A program made the translations under genes and the position numbers. The notes below the pieces were generated by a model. The model had not been told where the DNA came from, did not search any database, and saw nothing but the letters and a program-made list of their open reading frames with translations. A stretch of 62,000 nt of DNA from Gnetum montanum (lineage: Eukaryota > Streptophyta > Gnetopsida > Gnetales > Gnetaceae): assembly GCA_015680685.1 (NCBI GenBank), contig MNCI01009304.1, positions 1 through 62,000 of the forward strand, given 5' to 3'. Position 1 is the stretch's first letter, and each line of letters opens with the position of its first letter. This document shows positions 11,050 through 20,073 of this stretch, piece after piece.

Positions 11050-12403
11050 CAATAGTAGAATTAATAAATGTTTTTCTTTTCTTTAATTTTACAATTTTTT
11101 GTTTTCCAGTTTCTATCTTTTAATTTATTATTTTATCTTTTTATCTTTTTATGAGTAATCTCATCTACGAATAAAACACTCATGTAACTTGTTGGTTGAG
11201 GTGTTGTTCCATGCTATCAAGTCTTAGGTGACTAATTATTTAAACAACAAGCCCAAAACATCCATTCACCCATTCTATTAATAAGAGGTTCTATCTTGGG
11301 TATAATGATATTCCTAATCATTACAACTTAAAGAAATTTTTTGTTATTGTGCCCATAACGAAGAAGGATGAATGAAGAGAGAATGGTTAGGGTGTGACAT
11401 CAAGGGGACTTGTGGATTCTCTTTGGTGGCCTCTATAGGAGTTATCATGCAGCTTAGTTGTACAATGTTTCTTGTAGATCTAACAAAAAATGGGAGTAAG
11501 AGTAACCCAAAGGCACTCAACCAGAAAATAATAATAATGCTATTCTAAGGGGCCCCAATGGAAAGACATGCACCCATGCCTAAAGGTAGGTGGCTTCTCT
11601 AGATAAAGCAATACTTAAAAAAAAAAAAGAGTAAGAAGAGTGTACCAAAGTGGCTACACAAAGGAAAAAAAAGAAGAAGAAAAAGAAAAGATCAAGATCA
11701 AAGTGCCAAAAAGCAATTTTAAATCACTCCTCCCTTGAATAAAATGCCAAGTGATCGTACACCTTGCTGTCATGGTGCTCTTATTGTTGTCTATCATTGG
11801 GAAAAAATAATGCGATGTCACTGATCAGAGGAATAGAATTAATCCTAATTCTTGGGTGATAGTTTAATGACACATTAATCATGCCTTACACTAAAAATTC
11901 ATTGTGCCTTGAGTCATTTACATCATGTTCCAATGTCTGCAATCCCTTCTACATTTTTCCTCATCTTGCTATTCATGTAATTATGACTCGTGTCTTGTAT
12001 AGCATTGAATTCATATCTCATCACGGTGGTATCAATGTGTGTGTTTTGTTGCATCGACATAGATTACATTTAACGCTTCTAGTACCTATGGAAATTTTAA
12101 GGTGTGGTTATGCAAGGGCATTATAGGTTAGAACCTGCTTTGGGGAGGACCCACTTGCATGAGTTTTGTAATTTGTACTTGTTGCACACCACCACATCAT
12201 CTTATACCCTTCAAGTACTTCATTTCTAAATATATTCTTTCCTTTGTCATCATTTTATCAAACGTTCCTCAAAACTAGGTCCTTTTATGTGTCACCTAAA
12301 CAAACTAGGTCCGACATTAAACTTTTAGGGAAACTTCCTTAAAAAATTTTCTAACTTTAAAATCACACTAAGCAAAGAATTCAACATTTATTAAAGACAA
12401 TGA
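11050..12403 (+). other. Non-coding middle of inner element, with conserved motif at 12,108-12,160
   Basis: About 1.35 kb follows gag without coding potential, where an autonomous element would carry pol. It includes T-rich DNA and an A-rich purine tract near 11,610-11,700. A segment at 12,108-12,160 has the core TGGGGAGGACCCACTTGCAT. Versions of that segment recur in the non-coding region of E (18,948 and 19,221) and in arm B. Confidence 0.6.
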
Positions 12404-12470
12404 GTAAGGTATGAAATCATTGAAATTTTTTCAATAACCTTACTAATAATTGATCTTTGTGTGATTATAG
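12404..12470 (+). promoter_or_regulatory. Candidate short intron just before ORF2 (arm A)
   Basis: A donor-like GTAAGG at 12,404 (alternative GTATGA at 12,409) and an acceptor TTATAG ending at 12,470 flank 67 bp. This includes a good plant branch-site match, TTACTAAT, about 30 bp before the acceptor. The ATG of ORF2 follows the AG directly. The same sites with the same 67-bp spacing are at 45,332-45,398. This is a prediction from sequence only. Confidence 0.4.
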
Positions 12471-12908
12471 ATGGCCCCTAAAAGTAGACAATAAGAAAGA
12501 ACTTCTCAAGGTACAATCGAATGACCTGGGGGAGGCAGAGGCTAAGGACCTCATGCAGAACATGTAGAGAAGAAGGCACAGTCATTCGGCATCCATCATG
12601 GAACTCCTATCACTACATAATCTATCCAAGAAAAAGGAGGAGAGGTCAGGGCCCAAGCCTATGAAGAGGAACGATGGCTATTTGTGGCATGGCATGTCAA
12701 GGTCAATCAAGTGTTCCCACAGCTGCTGTGTCCATGGAAAGTGCCGACTCCATCAATCATTGGAACATCAGTATGGATGGCTCATAATCCATGGATAGAA
12801 GAGAAAAAATGTTAGGCGCTTCTTCAATGGTATCAATCTCAGAAGCCTAGCATGCAAAACAAAGGAAAGGCACCCATGGAAGAGCCACCACTACCAGGAA
12901 CGCCATGA
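12471..12908 (+). pseudogene. ORF2 of inner element, truncated relative of ORF3 (arm A)
   Basis: The frame has 146 codons including the stop, starting MAPKSRQ and ending PPLPGTP. Several TAG/TAA codons lie inside, mainly at glutamine positions, but there is no frameshift. The arm B copy (45,399-45,833) is one codon shorter and also in frame. The N-terminus resembles the start of ORF3 of E: M-x-P-K, then a Ser-Gln, then an Arg-Gly-x-x-Pro-His stretch. The rest, with a Trp-rich middle (VAWHVKVNQ, WMAHNPW), has no recognised domain. It looks like a cut-down version of the E ORF, left after deletion of pol and most of ORF3. Confidence 0.5.
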
Positions 12909-13074
12909 GTTTCACAAGTTTTATCTTTTGTGTTTGTGTACAAATTTTGTTTAATTCTCCACTACGGTATGAATAAATTCCTAGTCAGTCAATAATCCCA
13001 TAACTATCCACTATATAATCAATTGAACTTGTTCCTCACTTTCTTTGACTCGAGGATGAGTTGTTATTTAGTCG

Positions 13075-14048
13075 TGGGGGAATGATGAGTCATGGTCTGT
13101 CATGTCCTATTATTGGACCCCTATTATCGAAACCCTAATACAAGATACCAGGTCTAATGGATCCCGATATCAGACCCCCAATATCATACTTGTGTTAACT
13201 AGGGCACATCAACGGGGCCTCATTGACACGGGCACATTTATGCGACCCTGTCAACACATTTGTCCATGTGTCAACACGAGCTCATTTACGTAGAGTCTAT
13301 CTCTGGTTATAAATAAGTGCACATCCATTGCACTTAGGCATCTTTCTAGTAGTTGTAGAGAAGCCCTTGCAATTTGTTTCTATATGAGTTAGACTATTTT
13401 CCCAAGTGCATACCTGTAGTGTGATGCTTGTAATTGTATGACACCTTTATTCAAGTGTGACGTACTTGGACATGCACATGACTAGAAATAAAGATCAAGA
13501 TTACTTCATCATTGTAGCATTCACTTAGTTTTAATTGTTTAATTGTTATTATTAATTATTATTTTCTTAGTTAATATTTCTTTACCATCATTTACTATTC
13601 CTGTTGTTAAATGCAGAATGAGTACGACTTAATCACGAGCATTTAAGTGTGACTACTTGGTAACCTAGTAGTGTACCTAGGATCTACGCTTGGTAATCCC
13701 AATAGTAGGCATGCATGAGGTCCAAGATGTGTATGAATGATTAAGGAATAGATGCTCATTGCACTTAGGCTAGCTTAGACTTCATTTCCTATTGCTTATT
13801 AGTTTAATCAAAACTATGTTCCATTGTCTCTAGGAGTAGCACTAGTTTAGGATCACATCATATACCTCACTTTGGATTAAACCATAGGTGACAAAGAAAA
13901 TACTAGTCTAGGTGGGAAGACAACGAACTATGATCAATGTGTAACTATCTAGATACCACAACTAGTCCATCTGCAGAGTTTTACCAGATTGTGCGTGAAT
14001 GCTTGTATTCGTATGGTTGAGTGTAGGGGTACCTTGCCATTCATCACT
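13075..14048 (+). mobile_element. Polypurine tract and 3' LTR of inner element (arm A)
   Basis: The purine run GGGGGAA ends at 13,082 directly before TGATGAGTCATGG. The LTR runs to the TTCATCA at 14,048 and is followed by the target duplicate CTTTG. Element E has the same local context, with GGGGGTA before its 3' LTR, which supports a close relationship. Confidence 0.88.
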
Positions 14049-14053
14049 TTGCA

Positions 14054-14600
14054 TCTATTTCTTTTAAGAATCCTTCAAACTAAATGACTTCAAAGATTCA
14101 CATAATCATTTAACCCATGTTATATCTAACTGGATCAAGGCTGATAACCTTTCTAGTTAAAGAGTTGATCTTGGGAGTCCCCTTATCTACTTCCAAATTG
14201 TTGGGAATGATCCATGCACGGTTCTTCTTGATTTAGGTTTTGGTATCAATCTAATTTCTCATGATGTGTACAAAGCTTGGAATCCACCTCCTATTAAGAA
14301 GAGCAACATTCATTTAGAATTAGAAAATTGGTCCATCACTATTCCCTTAGCACTAGTAGAGGATATTGTGACCACTATTTTTTGGTGGTCCTATCCTTCT
14401 AATTTCCCGATGATCAAGGTTGAAAACTACAAGGGGAACTTCCCAATCATTATGGGAATGGCTTGGTTGAGCATTGTTGATGCATGAATGGACATGAGAG
14501 ATCTTTCCCTAGAAATTTTCAAGCAAAATGCTTTTAAAAAGATCAAGAAGAAGAGAGCTCCATGCATCGTGTACAATAATACAGGGTGCAACTGTATGTA
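14054..14600 (+). pseudogene. Protease region of E pol (arm A)
   Basis: This is a retropepsin-type aspartic protease that would cut the Gag-Pol polyprotein. The key motif VLLDLGFGINLISHDVYKAW lies near 14,215-14,275. The Asp-Leu-Gly form (rather than Asp-Ser/Thr-Gly) followed by a hydrophobic Asn-Leu-Ile is characteristic of Athila/Tat-type plant elements. It continues through IPLALVEDIVTTIF and NFPIIMGMAWLSIVDA to about 14,487. A TAG breaks it before MDMRDLSLEIF. The gene lies immediately downstream of the inner-element insertion, which separates it from gag. Confidence 0.8.
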
Positions 14601-14779
14601 GAAATTATGTTATATCCAAAGCACATAAATCAAAGCATGAAAATAGTGTGTAAATGAATTTGAAATAAAAATGTGCCTATACATAGTAGCCAAAAAATAA
14701 GAGGGCATCTAGTGATTAACAAATGATCCCAAAGGCAACACACTTTGCATGGAACCAACTAAGATCTTAGCATGTGCCT

Positions 14780-16330
14780 ATGTTGAAGGCATGGATGAAC
14801 TAAAGCAAGTTCATCATCAACTTTCTGATGATGAACCTAATGATACTTATTGGGGAGAGATGGAAATCCCTAACAATATTAAATAGGAGCCCACAAAGTT
14901 GAAAACTCTACTTACTGACATGAAATATGCATTTTTGAAAAATGGCAAGCCAATGATAATTAATGCCAACCTTTCTCTTGACTAGAAAAGGATGCTATTG
15001 AGTGTGGTTAACAAATGGCCAATGGACTTTGCTTGGTTATATCTTGAACTTATAGGGATTGATCCTAGGATATGCAAGCATCGCATATATACTAATCCAT
15101 CCATAAAGCCAAGGAGGTAACTGTAGTGACGATTGAAGCCCAAATTGGAGTAGATCATCAAAGAGAAAATTGAACAACTGCTCAAGGCAAGGTTCATCTA
15201 TTTAATCATGGATAGTGAGTGGGTTAGACCTCTTGGAATTTTGCTAAGGAAAGATGACAAGTGGTGGGTCTATATTGATTTCAGGTTGTTGAACATGATG
15301 ACCTATAAAGATCATTTACCATTGCCATTTGTGGACTAGGTGTTGAACACTATCACTCGACATTGCTATTATAGCTTTCTAGATGGTTATAATGGATATA
15401 ACCTTGTGCCAAAGGGTCAGGCTAAAAGAAATTCACAAGTCCCTGGGGAAATTTTGCATATAAAAAGATGCCTTCTAATTTATGCAATGCCCATGAAACA
15501 TTCCAATGACTTGTCCTAAGTGTTTTTCAGTAGTAGATTGGTAGTGGGGTGGAAGTTTTCATGGATGACTTCTCTACCTATGCACTACATTTGAGTAAGC
15601 CATGGACTACTTTGAGAAAGTGCTTAAAAGATGCATGGATACCAATCTTTGGACCAATTGGTAAAATATCCATCTAATGGTATAGAAGGGCATTGTGTTA
15701 CAGCATAGAATCTCACAAATAGAGATTGAGGTGAATCCTAAAAAGACTAGGATCATTCCTTGGACACACTAGCTACTAATTGGAAGTCGTTAAAGATGTC
15801 TAATCATTCCTTGGACACATTGGCTACTACCAGTAATTCATAGAGAATTTTTCTAATATTTCTAAACTATTAGTTGAGCTTACAAAGAAAGATGCTCTGT
15901 TCATATGGACCAAGGAATGAAAAAAGACATTCCAACAACTTAAGGAGAAGCTTTTAGAAACTCCAATTTTATGAGCACTTGATTGGTTCTATTCTTTCAC
16001 ATCATGATGGATGCATTGGACTATGTCTTAAGAGCTATGCTTATGTAGTTGGACAATCAGAAATGTCCTTATTACATCCACTACATAAGTCGAAGCATTG
16101 TGGATGCACAACTTAACTACGCCATAATAGAACAAGAGTTGATGATAGTGGTGTATGCCTTGGAGAAGTTTAGGCACTATGTGCTTAAATACAAGACATT
16201 TGTGCACCCTGGTTATAGTACCATTCACTTCCTAATGAACAAGCCAATAGTGAGTCCTCATGTCATACGATGGCTTTTGATCTTGCAGGAATTTGATCTT
16301 GCAATGGTAATTTGAAAGGGAAGTAAGAAT
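14780..16330 (+). pseudogene. Reverse transcriptase-RNase H of E pol (arm A)
   Basis: The RT fingers region is near 15,060-15,360 (KHRIYTNPSIKP, then DSEWVRPLGILLRK and YIDFRLLNMM). The catalytic FMDD is intact at 15,558-15,569 within VEVFMDDFSTY. A PFVD-stop-VLNTI near 15,330 shows a TAG where related elements have Gln. The RNase H part is open at 16,049-16,315, ending in the tether sequence FRHYVLKYKTFVH and FLMNKP. Several frameshifts lie between 15,400 and 16,030, so no product is possible. The gene order fits Ty3/gypsy (protease, RT, RNase H, integrase). Confidence 0.85.
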
Positions 16331-16429
16331 GTGGTTTTTGTTTACTTGTCTCAATTGTGCTGGAACAATAAAGAGAAGGATAGCTCACCCTTTGATCAAT
16401 TTCCTAATGAACTCCTCTTTGCTTTTGCA

Positions 16430-17715
16430 ATAAATAAAAAAGTGCGCACTAAACCAAAATGATACGATGGCATTCTCACTTATCTTCTTACTCAGGAGAT
16501 GTCACAAGACCTAAACCACCAAAAGAAACAATAGTTTCTTCATCTAGAAATCAACAAACATCTTTACAAGGTGTGTGTTGATGAATTGGTTCATTGGTGT
16601 GTCCTTGATGCTAATCAACTACATGTTTTCCAAGATGCTCATGTAGGCTCTTGTGGGGGTTACTATGTAGGGAGATGCATGACCATTAAGATCCTAATGG
16701 TAGGGTATTACTAACCAATAATCCTTAGAGATGCCCACCAATTCATCTGCTCTTGTGAACATTATCAATCAGATGGTGGGATGACCACTCAAATGGAGGG
16801 GCGCCAATAGTGAATCCAACCACTAGAACCCTTCAACATCTGGGGCATAGAATTCATGGGTCTCATCACACCCATGTTAAATGGAAAGATGTACATAATA
16901 GTTATTGTTGACTATTATATATAATGGATAGAAGCAACAACCATTACTGATTGTACATCTTCCACTACTTCTCGGTTTATACAACAAAGTGTTATAAATA
17001 GGATTGAAGTGCTACATGCACTGATTTCTGACAATGGTACTCACTTTATAGCCACTACCTTATACAAGCTCATGTAATTCCTGGGGGTCGAACATAAATT
17101 AACAACACCCTACCACTCCCAAGCCAATGGTCAAACAAAGATTACTAAGATCTTAACCAAAACAAGTATAGGAGAGATCAGAGCACAAAACTTAACGATG
17201 TCCTTTAGGCATACTGCTCAACATGAAAAATTCCTACAGGCTACTCTTCCTATGAGTTAGTGTATAGGAAATTACCAATTCTTCCAATTCAATTCAAGCT
17301 TTGTACACTTTCAAAAACTTGTGACCTTGATCTTTACCTTAGCCTAGCACAAAAACAAAGATGGATCAACCTTAATGTGCTAGATGAGAATTGATTGGTA
17401 GCCATATCCTTAAATGAAGTGCACAAAGCATTCAACAAAAAGAATCATAACCTTACAATAAGGAAAGTCAAATTTTAACTTGGAGATAAGCTCCTTTAGT
17501 AGGAACCCCACACATGTACCTCAAAAGAATAAATTTCAAGCATTGTGGAAAGGATCTTATATCATTTATGAAACCTTTTCTTTTGAGTCCATGTTGACCT
17601 ATAAACTTGAGATCCAAAACAAGAAATAACTGGTTAACATGCAACAACTTAAACATTTCCACAAGCCTAAGCAAGCTAGTGCAAGCAACACCTCATCAGA
17701 TGGACAAACTTACTC
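16430..17715 (+). pseudogene. Integrase of E pol (arm A)
   Basis: The zinc-binding HHCC part is visible near 16,620-16,760 (HVFQDAHVG, later FICSCEHYQ). In the core, the usual WGIDFMG reads WGIEFMG near 16,845, so the first catalytic Asp is Glu. ISDNGTHF at about 17,024-17,047 keeps the second Asp. The third acidic residue, after YHSQANGQT, is Lys instead of Glu. Arm B has the same two changes, so integrase function was probably lost, or the source copy was already altered, before the duplication. The C-terminal part runs to about 17,715, where arm B has a triplicated segment. Confidence 0.8.
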
Positions 17716-19560
17716 AAATTTCAGATCTCCTTCTTTCAAATTAGTCATGGGGAAGATGGCCATCTGTGCTAACCATATCAGTGGCTCCTCAATTTTTCTA
17801 CATGCTTTTTTATTTTACACTTTCTTTTTTTTACACCTTTTTGTTTTAGACTTTGCTATTTTTCCAATTTTTTGTTTTACAACATCGTTAGTATGTTTTT
17901 TCTTTCTTGAACATTTTAAAATTTCTTTTATATTTTACTTTCCTTTTGTGTAAATTTTTACTATTTTTTAATAAAATTCTTTATTGTCAATAGGACACAA
18001 TGATGCTGTAGCTATTACTAATGGTGGTTTGTACTTAATGTTTTGATTACTCATGTATGGTTTTTATATTTGGAATTTTGATGACTAATGACTAAGACAT
18101 AGTTTCTTTTTCATGGAATAGGCAATGAGATCACATCATCCACCCATCCACAAACTTGATGGTCTTCTTAGTTTTGGAATTATCAAGTTCCTTTTTCATT
18201 AATGAAACCTTAAACAAACTTGTCACCTTGTAGTTTCCAAACATGGGAAAAATTCAAAGGTTTGAAAATGGTGTGACTTCAAGGGGACTCAATACTTTCT
18301 ATGCCTTTCTACTTGAGTGCATGAGTTTTATTCATTGATTTCTTATCATTCCATGTCAACAAATAACTGGAAGTTAATAAGTCTTTGCATGGTATGGTTT
18401 CCATCCAAAAATCCACATAAATATAAAATCAAAGAAAAAAAAACATGATGGAAATTTAAAACACACTCAGAAAAAATAATATGCTTCAAGCATTGGTTAT
18501 GAGACTAGAAAGACATGTTACCTATGCCTAATGATCCCCTCTAACTAAGGTGTTTCTCACTTCCTGTTTCTCTTTTCTTCTCTAATAAAGAATGGTGATT
18601 GATCTGTGGGAGCATTTTTATGTCTTGAGGGGATGGTATGGTCTTAGAGTGATGATGTGAAGTCACTAAAAGTGATTGGTTTTGATCTAGGCTAAGCATG
18701 AATTTTATTGGATCATTTAACCACAAGATTCATAAGGGACTTCATGTGACCATGATTAGGAATTTCATTTTATTTTCTCTCTCATTCATCAATGCTTTCC
18801 ATTATTGACCTCATTGCCAATTTTTATGTCTTGTTCAATGTCTTAGTTTGATGTGTCAAAATTCTTAGGTACATTCTTTTGGATTCAGTTCTTAAGTTTT
18901 CATCACCATTAATCAAATATGGGATTTAGAGACTCCTTAGTTGAGGTTATGCAAGGGAAAAAAGTGTAAGAGCCTACTATGGGGAGGATCCATTTGCATA
19001 TCTCTTAGTTGGGTTAGTTAAATTCCTTATCCTTAGGCATTTCGATGATCAAATATTTTGTGTGCTTCACCGATGCATCCAACTATGCACTCCTTAAGAC
19101 ATATTTTCTGCAATGAATTTATTTCCCAAGTTCTCCAATTTTATGAACTTTAAAGCCCTCTTCTAATGTTTTCATCATGTTCATGGCTTTTCTGGCTCTT
19201 TATGAACTTCTTAGTTGAGGTAATGCAAGGGAAAAAAGGGCATGAGATTGTTATGGGGAGGATCCATTTGCATATCTCTTGGTTGTGTTAGTTAAGTTCC
19301 TTATCCCTAGGCATTTCAACAATCAAATCCTTCATGTGCTTCATTGATGCATCCAATTGTGTGCTCCTTGGGGCATATTTTCTCCAATGAATTCATTTCC
19401 CACATTCTCCAATTTTATGAACTTCAAAGCCCTCTTCTAATGTTTTCATCATGTTCATGGCTTTGCTGGCTCTTTATGGACACCAATTTCATAAGAACTC
19501 TTTATATTTTTGAAGATATTCAAAGTGAAAATTTTGGTCATAAGTTTGTAGATCAGTACC
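17716..19560 (+). repeat. Non-coding region of E between integrase and ORF3, with 274-bp tandem duplication (arm A)
   Basis: About 1.85 kb shows no coding potential on either strand. Very T-rich DNA occupies 17,780-17,990. A 274-bp unit is tandemly duplicated (18,936-19,209 and 19,210-19,483). Each unit carries the conserved motif with core ATGGGGAGGATCCATTTGCA (18,948 and 19,221). The same duplication is present in arm B near 52,476-53,025, so it predates the segmental duplication. Confidence 0.75.
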
Positions 19561-19564
19561 TGTC

Positions 19565-19660
19565 GATAGAGCCCATGCATAAATGGGACCCTGTATATGG
19601 GATCCTATTGACGTAGGAGTCCACCTACCTATATATAGGTGGCCACACTTAACAATTTTT
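19565..19660 (+). promoter_or_regulatory. Candidate internal promoter ahead of ORF3 (arm A)
   Basis: A perfect 12-bp palindrome CCTATATATAGG, which contains a TATA-type core, lies near 19,629-19,640 inside the longer CCACCTA...AGGTGG arms. It sits about 440 bp upstream of the ORF3 start and about 145 bp before a strong donor site. The layout (inverted Asp/GATC-like motifs, then TATA, then CACACTTAAC) recalls the U3-R boundary of the E LTR. Arm B preserves it near 53,170. Function is inferred. Confidence 0.4.
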
Positions 19661-19784
19661 TCACAATTTCTTCAAAACAAGGGGGGAGCTTTTCAATTTT
19701 TCAAAGCTTAGAACCTTCCGAGAATCATATCTTCCTAACTATTTATTTTATTTACTTTTTTCTTTAACCTTGTAGCTATTGGAG

Positions 19785-20073
19785 GTAAGCACTTCATCGT
19801 GGGGGCCACAAATCTTCAGTTTCTGATGAAAAATTTGTGAAAAATATTTCTAACTTCCACAGAGGTTTAACAAAGAAATCAACATTAAAACATCAAATTA
19901 TATGAATTAAACCTTTCCAACATGCTTTGATGATATTCTAAGTGAAATAACAATAAATTAATGAATTTTCTATGGTTAAAACTTAGCCTTACTATAACTG
20001 CCCAATGAGAAAGGTACTTAAATATTATAAGTTCCACATTAAAGGCTAATCCTTAGTTATGTTTTGACCATAG
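19785..20073 (+). promoter_or_regulatory. Candidate 289-bp leader intron of ORF3 (arm A)
   Basis: GGAG|GTAAGC at 19,781-19,790 is a near-consensus donor. CCATAG ending at 20,073 is the acceptor, with the ATG of ORF3 following directly. Arm B has the same sites at 53,327-53,615, also exactly 289 bp apart. A second possible donor, AAG|GTACTT at 20,014, matches the position used in the inner element. No transcript evidence is available here. Confidence 0.45.

Larger units (their letters stand above)
7971..14053 (+). mobile_element. Inner gag-only LTR retrotransposon nested in E (arm A), with CTTTG target duplication
   Basis: The element spans 7976-14,048 (6,073 bp), with LTRs of 949 and 966 bp. 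The five bases CTTTG occur immediately outside both ends (7971-7975 and 14,049-14,053), the expected target-site duplication. Removing the element and one CTTTG rejoins E's gag-protease region. It contains a primer site, gag, a non-coding middle, a short ORF2 and a polypurine tract, but no protease, reverse transcriptase or integrase. It therefore fits a non-autonomous gag-carrying class (TR-GAG-like). The same insertion at the same site is present in arm B (40,876-46,925). Confidence 0.9.
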
